Source: Stenogyne calaminthoides (taxonomy: Eukaryota; Streptophyta; Magnoliopsida; Lamiales; Lamiaceae). From it: a stretch of 64,000 nucleotides of DNA. The position numbers and the translations under genes were made by a program. The stretch lies in assembly GCA_037126765.1 (NCBI GenBank), contig JBBCBC010000022.1, positions 18,009,758-18,073,757 on the forward strand, written 5' to 3'. The notes below the pieces were generated by a model. It worked only from the letters and a program-made list of their open reading frames with translations. It made no database searches and was not told the origin of the DNA. Shown one piece after another: positions 10,948-23,020 of the stretch (position 1 is the stretch's first letter; each line of letters begins with the position of its first letter).

Positions 10948-11457
10948 ATCTCCCACTTGAACTAGAGCCAATCACCTACATGTCTAACCCCTAGACCATC
11001 AAAATGTCTAGTGTGTACATGAACACTCAAAGCCTTGGTGAACGGGTCAGTGAGATTATCCTCCGTGGGGACACGTTCTAATTCTATCTCTCCTCTAGCG
11101 ATTATCAGCGAGATTATCCTCAGTGCAACTTTATTGGACTGATGGCACTTGGAACTACCCTTAGTTCATTTAAGAACTGCTTTATCTAGACAACTTCTTT
11201 GGCAGCTTCCGCCATAGCAATGTACTCAGCCTCGATTGTTGAATCTGTGGTAGTTTCTTGTTTGGAACTATTCCAACTAACCGCCCCACCATTGAGAACG
11301 AAGACATAGCTCGACTGCGACTTATAATCATCACAGTCTGGTTGAAAACTTGCGTTAGCATAACTAGTTGTCACTAGCTCTGACTGTCCTCCATTGACCA
11401 AGAAACAATCTTTGGTACGTCTAAGGTACTTAAGAATGTTTTTGACAAAGAATCCAT
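10948..11457 (-). pseudogene. Copia C polypurine tract and RNase H
   Basis: Minus strand at 11401-11186: SYANASFQPDCDDYKSQSSY, NGGAVSWNSSKQETTTDSTIEAEYIAMAEAAKEVV. This is Copia RNase H with the Glu of EAEY kept. The catalytic D region reads YANASFQ rather than YTDADFQ, so the first Asp is lost. 11157-10961 holds decayed C-terminal RNase H, then the purine tract. Confidence 0.75.
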
Positions 11458-11462
11458 GAGGT

Positions 11463-12580
11463 TCACCGGATTCTCATTGGGTATCTACCGCGGTCTTGAC
11501 AAATGAATGCCACATTTGGCCTAGTGCAGGTCATGGCATACATGATGGATCCAATTGCAGATGCATATGGTATATCCTTCATACGCTGGATATCGGTGTC
11601 TGTGGAAGGACAATCCTTCTTAGACATCTTTATCCCATGACATGCTGGCAGAGAACCTCTCTTAGAGTTCTCCATCGCAAATCGCTTCAACACCTTGTCT
11701 ATGCAGGTTGACCGTGACTGTCCCAACATCTTCTTGGATCTATCCCTATGGATCTTGATCCCTAAGATGTAGCAAGCTTCACCAAGATCCTTCATCATGA
11801 AGGTCTTTGACAACCATTCTTTCACATACTACATTAGTGGGATATTTTTCCCATAATGAGGATGTCATCGACATGCACAACTATGAAAACAATATTCTTC
11901 CCACAACATTTTCGATAAACGCACGGATCTTCCGAATTTCTGATGAAGTCAAATGATTTGACAGCCTCATCAAAACGGATATTCCAACTCCTAGAAGCTT
12001 GCTTCAATCCATAAATGGATCGTTTAAGCTTACACACAAGATTAGATTTTGGCTTTGATATAAAACCTTCAGGTTGAGTCATAAACACTTCCTTATCAAT
12101 GTTGCCATTGAACAAAGCTGTTTTGACATCCATCTGCCAAATTTCATAATCTAGATGTGCTACTACTGCAAGTAAAAGTCTTATGGATTTGATCTTTGCA
12201 ACTGGTGAGAAAGTCTCGTCATAATCAATGCCTTCGCGCTGACTATAATCTTTCGCCATCAACCTAGCCTTGTAGGTTTGTACTTTGCCATTTGCACCAA
12301 TCTTACGCTTGAAGACCCATTTGCAACCTATGGGTCTAACCCCTTTTAGCAATTCAACCAAGTCCCAAACTTGATTGACGTACATCGAGTCCCTCTCAGA
12401 TTTCATGGTTTCATGCCACTTCTTTGAGTCAACAACTAATGTTGCCTCAGTGTAAGTTCTCGGTTCATCTTTATCCGGGATATCCACGTTATCATGTTTC
12501 TCTACGAGGAAACCATAATATCTGGTGATCGGATTACGAACTCTAGTGGACTTACGGAGTTGTGGTTGTTCAGGCTGCAC
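11463..12580 (-). pseudogene. Copia C reverse transcriptase
   Basis: Two consecutive minus-strand pieces (12580-11834 and 11825-11463) cover the Copia [80 protein letters not shown], then the palm motif. The motif reads HVDD (11875-11864) where YVDD is expected, a TAT to CAT change at the active site. The second piece continues MKDLGEACYILGIKI and YASAIGSIMYAMTCTRPN. A short frame break lies between the pieces. Residues 1-40 are the pol hinge. Confidence 0.85.
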
Positions 12581-12645
12581 ATTCTGATCGTGAAAATTTT
12601 ATGGTGCAGCAATTTCATCGTTGACCTTGGCCTGCCCAGAAACAA

Positions 12646-13469
12646 CTACTGTTTGTTTCTCGGGTAGATAAAAATAATATCATCTAGTCCCCTTTCACTT
12701 TTTGATTCAAACTTATCAGCGAGAATCTTCTTCACAAACGCGGGGCAACCCCACATTCTCATGTGAGAGAAAATTGGCTTCTTGCCTTGCCATAGCTCAT
12801 ATGGCGTGTGCTCAACTGATTTGGATGGAATCATATTCAGAATGTAGATTGAGGTTTGGAGCGCGTATCCCCATAAGAATGTTGGAAGTGAGGAAAAGCT
12901 CATCATGGACCTTGCCATGTCTAACAAGGTTTTTTTTCTTCCCTCAGACACTCCTTCATTTGGGGTGTGGTGTGCCGGGAGGAGTCCATTGTGATTGGAT
13001 TCCATGCAACTTCAGATAATCAGTGAATTCATGGCTGAGATATTCCCCTCCTCGATCCGATCGAAGAGTCTTAATACTCTTACCAAGATGCTTCTCTACT
13101 TTAGCCTTATACTCCTTGAATTTCTTAAAAGATTCGGATTTATGTTTCATCAGATACACATACCCGAATCTATAGAAATAATCAGTAAAAGTTATAAAGT
13201 AGCCGAAGTGACCCCTAGCTAGAGTGGGCAATGATCCACAAATGTCACTGTGGACCGACTCTAGAACCTCTTCGGCACGAACCCCTTTCCCAGAAAAAGA
13301 GTTTATTGATCATTTTGCCCTTGAGACAAGATTCACAATTACCATAAGACTCAAAATCGAATGGGGTTAAGTAGTCTAACTTTCTTAACCTTGCAATCCT
13401 TTTCTCATTTGCATGACCAAGTCTACAATGCCACAAGTAAGTCGGGTTTTCATGATTACTAAGTTTAAG
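12646..13469 (-). pseudogene. Copia C integrase and GAG-pre-integrase
   Basis: Minus strand 13436-13245 has WHCRLGHANEKRI followed by CESCLKGKM, the H2C2 zinc-binding integrase N-terminus. 13231-12956 has the core with FTDYFYRFGYVYLMKHKSE and LRSDRGGEYLS (second catalytic Asp). 13005-12646 continues [19 protein letters not shown] and the FLGY-type tail is lost. At 13000-12960 the region carrying the catalytic Glu (normally GVSERRNRTL) reads [12 protein letters not shown], with the ERR glycine-changed and the frame shifted. First Asp motif not clear. Confidence 0.8.
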
Positions 13470-13960
13470 TCATTTGTTTTGTATATTAAGAATATTATGT
13501 CCACAATGCAACAAGTATAAACCATTCGATAAATGAGCATTTCCATACAAATAACCATTAAGCAAAAAATAACAATTATTATTTGCAATATGGAAGGAAA
13601 AACCTTCAATGTCTAACATAGGAATAGAAATAATGTTGCGAGTAATAGAGGGAACAAAATAACAATTATTTAGTTCAAGTCTAAAACCAGAGGGTAAGTC
13701 TAAAATATAAACGCCAGCACGTTCAGCAGCAACTCTTGCTCCATTCCCAATGTGCAGGGCGACTTCACCCGGCCTAACTACCCTGCTATGCTTGAGACCC
13801 TGCACATTAGTACAAATGTGTGAGCCACAATAGGTATCTAATGCCCAGTAGTTAGTATCATTTGTGGACATGTTTATCTCAATAACAAACATACCTGTTC
13901 CAAAGGTTGAGACACCTTGTGTCTTCTTTTCAGCTGCTAGAACCTTACAGTCCTTCTTCC
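13470..13960 (-). pseudogene. Copia C protease and zinc-knuckle junction
   Basis: Minus strand: NYWALDTYCGSHICTNVQGL holds the Copia protease active site, which should read LDTG or LDSG; Gly is replaced by Tyr here. Then come HIGNGARVAAERAGVYIL and FVPSITRNIISI, the typical flap and C-terminal part. Upstream (14000-13890) lies KQKGHWKKDC, the gag zinc knuckle, with its second Cys codon changed to a TGA stop. Confidence 0.78.
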
Positions 13961-14748
13961 AATGCCCCTTCTGCTTTCAGTGGAGGCATACATCCTTGTC
14001 CACCCTCTCCTTCTTTTGAATCCCACCTTTAGGCTTAAGGAAGCTAGGCTTGGAGCCTTTCTTTACCTTGCCCCTTCACTTCTTCTTTCCTTTTGGAGCA
14101 GAAGAAGTAGAGGCACTCACCATGAGCACGGGCTTTTCTTTAGCAGTGGAAGACTCAAAAGTCTTTAGCATGTTATGCAGCTCGGGCATAGTCGATTCCG
14201 TCTTATTCATATTAAATTTTACCATGAAACTTGAATATGAATCGGGAAGTGACTGAAGGCATAGACAACAACGTTGGTGTTGAGCTCAATCCCCAAACGA
14301 CCAAGTTTCTCGATCAGCCTAATCATCTTCAACACATGAGGTGAAACCTTCCCTCCTTCAGACATCCGGCATCTAAACATATCTCTCATCACCTCATAAA
14401 TCTCGGAACGAGATTCCGAATCAAAGAGATCCTTCAGATGCTTGATCATCTCGAAGGGAAGCATCCTCTCATGCTGCCTTTACAACTCGGGAGTCATCCC
14501 GAGTAGCATAACACACTGAGCCTGAGAAGCATCCTCTTGATGCTTCTTCTGAGCCTCGGCGTCAAACGCCTCATACTCTTCAGTACCAGCCTCCGGGGTA
14601 GTAGGGATTGACGTGTCCAACACGTACTCAATGTTTTCTTGCCTGAGCACCAAACGAACATTTCGGTGCCAGTCGAGAAAGTTTGGCCCAACTAATTTGT
14701 TCGTTTCCAAAATGCTTTTCAATGACAAGTTATTAATTTCAATAATCC
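13961..14748 (-). pseudogene. Copia C gag
   Basis: Minus strand from 14748: IIEINNLSLKSILETNKLVG, PNFLDWHRNVRLVLRQENIEYVLD, then ASQAQCVMLLGMTPEL and LFDSESRSEIYEVMRDMFRCR. This is a well-known plant Copia gag type (capsid-like domain followed by a basic linker and one knuckle). The frame opens directly at a 3' splice site (14749), not at an ATG, so the protein likely starts in an upstream exon. Stops at about 14465-14480 and later break the frame. Confidence 0.82.
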
Positions 14749-16310
14749 TAGAGAAATAAAATAAAACGGAAATTAAAATACGTAATTCCTATGATTAATA
14801 TTCAGCAATCAAAATAAATATGGCCTTTAAATTTATTTTGTTTCCATTATTTTTACATACTTAACGACCTCATCGGAAAAGTACGAATTTATATCTAATA
14901 TAAATCATAATGGACTAGGATCTACATTACTACCATCATAATCCCAGCGAGGGCTGATCATTACAATAACATAACTGGTAGGTATCCAAACCAATTGCAA
15001 AAACTGCAATTGCTAGTTTGTCGAACCTAGTTCGAGTGATGTCACTTACCCTTTGTTCCCCAAAAGGGCTAGCGAAACAAAGTTAAGTTGGTTTACAACC
15101 ATCAAGCGGCGACATTTCTTATCCCTATAAAAGTCCTGTTAGATGTAGATCCAAGCAAAAGACGAGGGTCTTTAAGTACTCATTGGAACGAAATCTCCGG
15201 TTTACTTTTAACTTTGATGGAAGACATCGTATCAAATTAATGAGAAAACCATATTTCAGTGAGGAACGTTTTAAAGGTTGGGTATTAATTGCTTAATCGC
15301 GATCCATCATGATGTCTAAGTCACATTTGAGAAAATTACGAGCGCCGCCTACCCAAACATGACATATACGGACTAGCAAATATTTGGGCGCCGTCTACCT
15401 AAGCATTTAATACGGTCCGACAAATTATTGGGGCCTACCCAAAGTTATAATGCGGGTAAACGAGTTAACTAATTTAACTGAGTAAACAAGTTAACAGTGG
15501 GTTTTAATAAATTTCTTTAAAAAATGAATTTTAAGTCCAATTAAAATTCAGTTTTAGATTATTAAAAAAATTGATTAATCCAATTAATCGTCTTGGTCTA
15601 ACCAATTTTAATTTCAGAATTAAATCTAATAAAATTCCAAAATTCAAAATTTAATTATTTTATTTCCGGGGGCTCAGGTGCAATTTCTGAAATTTGCACG
15701 GGAGGGTCTATCTCAAATTGAATTTGCAAAACAACCCTCCCACATCATCACCCTTCCAGTCGAATCCAATCCAACCAAAATTCCCAAATTTTCCAAAATC
15801 TCAATTAATTATTTCATCATCATCGTTTTAACCAACAATTAATCTAATTAATCGAACCAAGAACCAAAACAGAGAATTTAGATCCAATTCAAGCAACGAG
15901 AACATCTAAACAGGCGATGAAGCAATACGACAAGCATAGGCAATCGAGCAGGCACGAGTTGCCAACGTCACGCCTAGCGTGCGGGCAACTCGTTGTATAG
16001 ACGATCGATGCGGAAGGTGACCGCGTGGGGCCGCTGTCCCTTTGGTCAAAACTGGTTCAAAACCAGATCGACAAACCTAGGATGACAATCGAGTCAGTGG
16101 CTCACCACCACTAATTCTTCTCGATTTCGGTGGCACGCTGCCTTGAGACGTATCGAAATGGACACCCAGGTCAAGTCTCGAAAAATGCACAAGGAATGGG
16201 ATTCAGAATCGGAACGAATCGGTGGCGAATCACCCCCAGATAACGCCAACATAGGAAGGTGAGTGATGCACCGCTGTGTAAAGGAGGCGGAGCAGAAGCG
16301 TCTCGAAGAC
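14749..16310 (-). other. Copia C leader with predicted intron
   Basis: No ORF of note. On the minus strand TTATTTCTCTAG (14760-14749) is a pyrimidine-rich 3' splice acceptor directly before the open gag frame. The region therefore contains an intron, with a first exon farther right. Blocks such as GGGCGCCGTCTACC and related words repeat at 15340-15440, and 15480-15660 is AT-rich. No 5' LTR sequence matching 9405-10947 is present. G inserted at 16310. Confidence 0.5.
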
Positions 16311-16902
16311 TGTTGTAGCACGGATTATTCTGCTCCCCCTCAAGGCCCAGGGATAGCAGGTTTAAAGATAATCACCCCCAGATAACGCCAGCATCGGAAG
16401 GTCGCCCGAATGGGCAACATCCAAGTCATAGATTACAAGAAGTAGCATGGCGACCTACCCAAATCCAATTAAGGAAAGCACCCGGAAAGCCTCCAAGTCC
16501 GCCCGAGAACATCGCCCCGAGATCGACGCTCATTAAAGAGGCGACCTCGGACCAGTCAAGGCCAACAGGCGACTTGCAAAATTAAAGCCATCTATTGATC
16601 ATATTTCCTTATGTAAATCTCCCGCCCATGATGCGGGGATAAAAGTATAAATAGACTTGCAAGGTCACATTGGAAAAGGTTGAACACCTTAGTGTCTAAG
16701 CAATTATATTATTATAAAAAACTCCTGGCTTGGACGCCCCCGAACGTAGTCTGATTCAAAGGTCACCAATTGTTTGTCATTTCTCTTTATAAAAAACCCG
16801 GTCACCAATTGTTAATTATTTCTCTTTGTTTTGATTGTCATTTGTTGCCTACCATCACCGTAACTATTGTTTAAACTGGGCAAGTCATTGCCAATTACAA
16901 CA
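16311..16902 (+). repeat. 5' LTR of Tat element G (592 bp)
   Basis: Starts TGTTGTAGCACGGATTATTC and ends CCAATTACAACA, followed by the primer site. TATAAATAG at 16646-16654 is the likely TATA box. Related LTRs with the same TGTTGTAGC start are at 36743-37325 (F) and, on the minus strand, at 38073-38779 and 41391-42076. Confidence 0.85.
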
Positions 16903-16903
16903 A

Positions 16904-16921
16904 TTGGCGTCGTCTATGGGA
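16904..16921 (+). other. Primer binding site of G
   Basis: TTGGCGTCGTCTATGGGA, two bases after the LTR, is a mutated form of TTGGCGCCGTCTGTGGGA. That form is found in F (33473-33490, with one change) and in the gag-only element (minus strand, 41389-41373). It is a tRNA-complementary primer site of Tat-type elements. Confidence 0.75.
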
Positions 16922-16988
16922 AAAAAATATTTCTTGAAGAATTAATCCAATTCTTGTGAAAACCCACCAAGCTGTACCTCATCATACA

Positions 16989-18560
16989 ATGGCGATCAAT
17001 CAAGGGAATGATGTGGTCTTAAATGAGACTGAAGCCCGTGATGGTGTCGAAGCGTCTCAAAGCTCCCACCACACTCACCGGGAAGCCTCGATGGGCTCAC
17101 CCGATTGGTGGAATCTGGTCCAAACACCTGAGGACGCCAAGGATGTCATGGTCGTCCTCAATAAGAAGCGTATTTTCTTCGATGGCGAGGGAGAGCTACC
17201 CTTGGCCAAAAATACCACCCACGACGTCGGAACCTCCAAAGGCAAGGGCCTCATGACCGAAAAGGGACAGTCCACAGGTCAATTGGCTTACAACGCAGCC
17301 AAGCACATAATCATCCAGACTCACCGGGCCCTGGAAAGACCAGCGGTGTCGAACAATGTGTTCACTCGCCTCGGAAGACAGGGTGCCCAGAAAGCTCCAG
17401 AAAGGGGCGAAGACGAAGCCCATTCCCAGCCACGCCGCACAGAACAGGTAGAACAGGGCCTGATCATGGCCCTAAACATGCATTATGGGGGTATGTCGGG
17501 TAACTCGGTAATCAACCAGAGCCAGGGACACGGGATCAACGCAGCCAACAACCCACGCGATGCACAGGTCGCCGCACTGTCAAGAACTGTCCAACAACTA
17601 ATGGAAAGGGTGGGGGACCAGAATGGTTCCACAGGAGTAGATGATGGTCTCACCATCCCAGACTCCCCATTGGGAACGATGGTTACTCTGACCCCTACCT
17701 AGAGGAAAATTAGCATAGCAGCTCTAGATCGCTACAATGGGAGCACGGATCCCGAGGTCCATCTGGCTAATTATAATTCGTATATGGCCTTGATGGGGGT
17801 GTCGGACGCGATGATGTGTAGGTTATTTTCCCTGACATTGAGCGACCAAGCCCATATGGGGTACACTTCCTTACCAGACTTCTCAGTGGACACATTTGAA
17901 CAATTAGCTCGATTGTTCCTGAGCCACTACACTGCCTTAGCACCCCGACCCGCAACCAGACAGCGGCTCATGAATACCCGACAAGGGGAAACCAAGTCGG
18001 ATTGATCCTATGTCGAAAGGATCGACCGACTTATCATTGAGGGCGACCCCATAGGGGATGAGGCTAAACTGTTGGGGGCTGTATCCGGCCTCAGAAAGGG
18101 GACCAAGCTTTGGCGACGCATGACTACGGATTACCCTACCAACTACGCTGACTTTCAGAAGCGCGCTAGCGATCTCATCCACACCATGGAACTGTTAGAG
18201 TCCCGACTTTTGGAAACGAAGGAAGTCGCGGAGCTGAAAAAGAGTTCCAAGAAAACCGGGGGTCAATACAAGGCACCCGGCAGCTTCAAGTCGTTTGAAG
18301 AATCCATCCCGGTAAAGCTGATGGAGGCTTTAGGCATGACACTTGGTCATGTCTATGCCCAGATCCAGGGACGAGACATGCTGCACGCACCTCGCCCCAT
18401 CAAAGATAAGAGCAAGCAAAACCATAATAAGTTTTGCCACTATCACGCTTAGAAGGGGCACTACACCAGCGAGTGTAGGGATCTTTTAAAACAACTATTG
18501 AAACTCTATGAAGACGGTCGTCTGGATGAGTTTGTCAAGAATCCTCGGGCAAACGACCAA
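16989..18560 (+). pseudogene. G gag polyprotein
   Basis: Start ATG at 16989 (MAINQGND), chosen because F starts the same way (33541). One frame runs through DWWNLVQTPEDAKDVMVVLN, the capsid-like part (ALDRYNGSTDPEVH, YNSYMALMG, CRLFSLTLSDQAH, FEQLARLFLSHY, SYVERIDRLIIEGDP) and an atypical knuckle FCHYHA-stop-KGHYTSEC near 18436-18477. In-frame stops: TAG 17700, TGA 18003, TAG 18450, TGA about 18567. The TGA at 18003 stands where F has CGA, and the TAG at 18450 stands where the gag-only element has CAG. Apart from stops the frame is continuous for about 520 codons. Confidence 0.85.
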
Positions 18561-18608
18561 TGTGGATGAGGTCGACAGCAGGATCGTCAGCCCATGCAGT
18601 GTGAATAG

Positions 18609-19376
18609 GTGCAAAGAGAGCCTGCACATGGGGCCGCACATGGCAAGCCGCCTGTACCACCCATGACGGAGGGTGCAAGAGGTTGTGTCATTCATACCAT
18701 CTCATTCATTTCCATGATAGGGGGCCTCTCCCCGGCTTCCTCATCAAAATGTAGAATGAAGGCGGAGGTCAGGGCAATGGAGAACGCCCAGAAAATGGTC
18801 CTGCCTATCCTAACATTGACCGAGGAAACTTGCAAGATCGAGTTTGGGGAAATCGACAAGGCCGGAATTGTTTACCCAAACATTGATCTGCTTGTCATCA
18901 AAGCTAATATTATGGGGACCACCGTATGTCGGCTGCTGGTTGATGGAGGGGCTTTCTGCAACATCCTCTTCAAGAAGACCCTGGACCAGCTCGGGGACTA
19001 CGAAGCATACATCACCCCATTTGATCATATAGTGAAGGGCTTTGGTAACGCAATGGTTAAGCCTCTGGGCATGATCCGCCTATCTGTGGAACTTGTATCT
19101 ACCATAGATGAGAAGGTTAGGAATACTTGGCTTATAGATTTCCTTGTAATCGACCTCCCAAGCACCTATAACGGTTTTCTTGGGAGGCCATTTGAACATG
19201 AATTTGAGGCTGCGTCCTCCACCTATTATTTTTGTGTAAAATTCCCCACCAAGAGTGGGCTTGTCGGCACCGTTAAGGGTGACCAAGTGGATGCCAGAGG
19301 CTCTTTGCTTTACTCTTTGTCTTATTTCAATTCGGTGCACGTTCATGATCGTCAAGTACTGATGTTAAATAACTAA
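18609..19376 (+). pseudogene. G protease region
   Basis: Continues the gag frame after a TAG at 18606. Contains the retroviral-type aspartic protease site as LLVDGGAFCNILF (Tat elements often have DGG or DTG here), then a substrate-binding part with GFLGRPFEHEFEA and TKSGLVGTVKGDQ. It ends at a TAA (19374). The F copies at 35018-35513 and 35967-36462 are close homologues. Role: cleavage of the Gag-Pol precursor. Confidence 0.8.
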
Positions 19377-19391
19377 TCATGTGACGTCAAA

Positions 19392-19837
19392 TTGACTGAT
19401 GAGAGGGCAAATAAGAGAAAGAATGAAAGCCTCGATCCCAGAATGGGTCCCGAACCCGAAGACTTTATACTCGAAGCTGAGATAGACGACCCCAGACCTG
19501 ATGGACCCAGAGCGGTACCCGGGGAAGAGCTCGAAAGAGTCCAAGTCGACCCTACTCGGCCAGAGTTAGAGGTTATTATAGGATCCAAAATTCCTAGTGA
19601 TCTAAAGGTGGAGGTAATCAACTTCTTGAAGAAAGACTTAGACATTTTTGCATAGTCACATAAAGACATGGTTGGAATCGATCGTCAGATAGCCTATCAT
19701 CGCTTGCATGTCAACCCAACAAGAAGGCCGATAGCTCAGAAAAGGAGGAAATTTGGCCCAAAAAAGTATGTTGCCCTCGCAGAGGAGGTAAAGAAGCTGT
19801 TGGATAACGACTTGATCATGCAAGATGATCAGCCACA
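19392..19837 (+). pseudogene. G pol, RT N-terminal part
   Basis: RMGPEPEDFILEAEIDDP and a run to DLKVEVINFLKKDLDIFA, TAG (19653; TGG to TAG at the usual W of FAWS), then HKDMVGIDRQIAYHRLHVNP, KRRKFGPKKYVALAEEVKKLLDNDLI. This is the conserved start of Tat/Athila RT. The solo LTR at 19838 cuts it after DDQPH; the first conserved RT residues follow at 21684. Confidence 0.85.
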
Positions 19838-21678
19838 TGTTGGGATTATACTGGAAAGTATGCTTTTACTTTGTATAATCAGACTGACTGAATTTCAGAC
19901 TTATTTACTGAAATAAATTGTTTATCACTGATGCTTTAAATATCATCGAATGTTACATATATTTACTGCATAACTGTTCAATAAATAGTACGTGTTACAT
20001 TGTAGTTAATTTAGTGATACCAGATCACAGAAGATTAAATTAACAGTTCCTTGTAACTAAAGTACACCATTCACGACCTAGATGGAAATGAACAATCCAT
20101 CATGAAAGGTTGTAGTGTAAGGCTCAGATTGGTTTGTCTTGACCAAGAGATTACACTAGTGCATGACTGATGCATTGAAGAGGACCTACAGGAGGATAAA
20201 TTCTTCAGAACTGAACTAGGAAGAATTAGACCTCAGTGGTTAGTTATTTCTTAATCTTCGTCCCTTAAATAGGATTGCGTGCGGCTAGTGACTATTGCTT
20301 TGACTGATTGCGGGAACAGAATCAATGAGATTCAATACCCTATATCTTGGGCAATATTATTGGTCACATGCGATTGCTAAAATTTAATACGGAGAATCGT
20401 GTGCAAGTACGCTTGTTCGATTTGCCCCCTTGGGAGGTTCATAAGTTTTATCATACCAAATCTTGCAAGCGGAACTAGTTTCCGGTATGGATAAAAATGT
20501 TGAATCGTTCCTTTACCAAGGATAAAAGATATTAATTAATGGAAAGTTATTTCAGTGGCTTGAATTAATTAATGGGCTAGATAATCTTAAACAGGGGAAA
20601 TAATAACTGGGAGCCATATTAACTGTAATATGGGTTAAGTTGGATAGTGCAATATTAATTATGTAGTGGGATTAATTAATATTTATGGGCTTGAATAATA
20701 TTGTGGCTCAATATTGATATTTCAAGGTCCATTGGAATGTTCAATCTTAATTCTCCTAAAGGCCCCCCAAGTAGCCCAATATAAAGTCCAATAACTGAAA
20801 AATGTGTTTAAAAATAAAATAAATTTGTTGCTTATTTTTCCTCATATTTTTCAAAAATTATGGATAAAAGGGGAGAAAGATTTTCTTTGAATTTTGTTAT
20901 GGAATGAAGATATGTACTCTTGGAATACAAGATTATCTCATTAAATTCAAAAATCTCCCACTTGGTTATTCATATTTGAAATTTTCGAAATTTTTGATAA
21001 TTAAGGGAAAGAAAGATTTTCTCGATTTTATTGAAAAGATATTATGGAAGATATGTATTTCTTGAAATACAAGTATATCTCATAAATTCAAGAAGATCCA
21101 AATCTTGGATTCTTGTCTCTTGATTTTCAAAAATGTTGCCATAACAAGATGAGGTGGGATTTTTGTGGAATATTTTAATTATGGAGAAAAGAATATAAGA
21201 GATATATTCAAGATTTCTTGGAGATCAAGAAAAATATTTTTCCATATTATTTTATGACTAAAAATCGTCCAACCCCCTCTATGAATAGGGGATGAGTGTT
21301 TCAATCCCTAGTACAATTCCAGGTGCTGGAAAAATTAGTAAATCCACAAAAGTGGTGCAACAAATTTTATTTTTTCCCTTTTGTTAATTGTTCTTGAGCT
21401 TCCTTCCACCGGATTATCGAGCAAGGACTAGGGAATACTTGAGAAGGCTTTTTGGTGTGTTTTCATCGACGAGTCCATTGCCATTCCAAGAGGTAAGTTC
21501 ACGTAATCTCGTAGTAATTCTGCATGCTTAGGATTTACGTGAACTGTTTATATGCATGATTTGTTGTTGAATTATTATTTGAATTAATATGGGTTAATTC
21601 ATGCTAGAAATAATTGTTAGAATTAAATTGTATTTAAATATTCGTCCCGAATAGATCCGGACAATTAATTCCCCAACA
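19838..21678 (+). repeat. Solo LTR of the Copia B family (1841 bp) in G RT
   Basis: TGTTGGGATTATACTGG to AATTCCCCAACA, with terminal inverted TGTTGGG/CCCAACA and perfect target duplication CCACA (19833-19837 and 21679-21683). Its first ~790 bp match 6238-5453 in reverse. No internal sequence remains, so it is a product of LTR-LTR recombination. It splits the G RT frame. ORF-free and AT-rich. Confidence 0.93.
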
Positions 21679-21683
21679 CCACA

Positions 21684-22509
21684 ATGTGTCGCTAACCCGG
21701 TGCTCGTGAAAAAGTCAAACAAGATCTGGCGACTTTGCATTGACTTCACCGACCTCAATGAGGCGTGTCCGAAGGATTTCTTTCCCATGCCTCACATTGA
21801 CCATCTAATTGACAACACGGCAAGCCATGAGATGATGTCGTTCATGGATGCGTTCGCTGGATATCATCAGGTATCTATGCACGAGCCAGATCGAGAGCAT
21901 ACATCCTTTTTAATAGAGAAGAACATGTATTGTTGGAAAAGAATGCCTTTCGGCCTGTAAAATGCCTGAGCAACGTATCAAAGACTAGTCAATCACATGT
22001 TCGCGAACAGATAGGAAAATCGGTGGAAGTGTACGTGGACGACATCGTCGACAAAAGCCTAAAGAAGAAGGACCATCTGGCTCACCTCGCGCAGGCTTTC
22101 GAAATCCTCGGGCAGTTCAATGTGAAGCTTAACCCAAAAAAGTGTAATTTTGGAGTCCGACTCAGGAAAGTTCCTGGGGCATCTAATCAGCAAACGAGGG
22201 ATTGAAGTAAACCCAACCAAAGTCCAAACCATTTTGGATATGGGAGCCCCCACGACCATGAAAGAAGTTCAGAAATTGACAGGGTGTCTGGCCGCCTTAA
22301 ACAGATTCATATCATGAATGGGGGATAAATGTAAGTCAATGTTCGATACCATTCGCAAGAAGGTGAGGTTCGAATGGACGGCCGAAAGTCAGGACGCCTT
22401 CGACAAGATCAAAGCATATCTGGCTGACGTCAGTGTTTTAGCCAAACCAATCCCTCGGAGACCGCTATGAGCGCAGTACTTGTGCGAGCAGAGGGTCAGG
22501 CTCATCTTT
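21684..22509 (+). pseudogene. G pol, RT palm and thumb
   Basis: NPVLVKKSN-type start (frame damaged), then WRLCIDFTDLNEACPKDFF, SFMDAFAGYHQVSMHEPDRE, TSFLIEKNMYCWKRMPFGL and a stop. The next frame has the intact catalytic YVDD (22032-22043) and FNVKLNPKKCNFGV. 22206-22500 holds the thumb/connection in broken frames (MGAPTTMKEVQKLTG-like, SVLAKPIP, SAVLVRAEGQAHL). The frame continues, after the S insertion, at 55055. Confidence 0.85.
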
Positions 22510-23020
22510 TGTTGAGAAATTTGTAATTTTGATGGAAGTTCCAAAATATATGTAACAGGATCAGTCGAACCTGTTAGTCGACTAATAAAATGTTGTTAAG
22601 AGACCAACTGAACATGTTAGACAACTGATGTATTAGACTAGGTCACATATTAAGGGGGAACTCAATATGTATAGGTTTAGATCAGAAACGAAGACCAGAA
22701 GCGAAGAACAGAAGACCTTGTAGAAAGGACATCAGCAGTGTCGATAGGTTGAAGCTAAGACAACCTTATCAGAAGACTCAAGATTAGTGATCAGTTGCAT
22801 ACTGATCAGGTATAGCTAAGTCAGAAAAGTGATAAGCATATCTACTTATCAAAGACATACGATTGTCATCAGATCAGAAGAATGTTATACTGCTGGCTTT
22901 ACAAGGCGCCGATTCAGTGTACTTGTTAGGCACTAAGAAATCGACACGTATGTACGGATCTGACTATGCAGGATATGGCGTATCAGGCCAAAAGGCTAGA
23001 AAGGACAAAATTGCACGAAG
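22510..23020 (+). repeat. 5' LTR of S, first part
   Basis: TGTTGAGAAATTTG to AAATTGCACGAAG, aligned with 53616-54153 of the 3' LTR. Chromovirus gag sequence begins at 23021. About 200 bp of the LTR that should follow (3' LTR 54154-54349, including the TATA box) are absent. The remaining LTR resumes at 37326. Confidence 0.88.

Larger units (their letters stand above)
9405..16310 (-). mobile_element. Ty1/copia element C, nearly complete internal region
   Basis: Minus-strand order from the right: leader with a 3' splice site, gag, zinc knuckle, protease, integrase, RT, RNase H, polypurine tract and 3' LTR. All coding parts are broken by stops or frameshifts. The 5' LTR is not seen: the leader is interrupted at 16310 by Tat element G (flank AAGAC, 16306-16310), and the sequence beyond the truncated 3' side of G is not C. 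C is inserted in element D. Confidence 0.85.
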
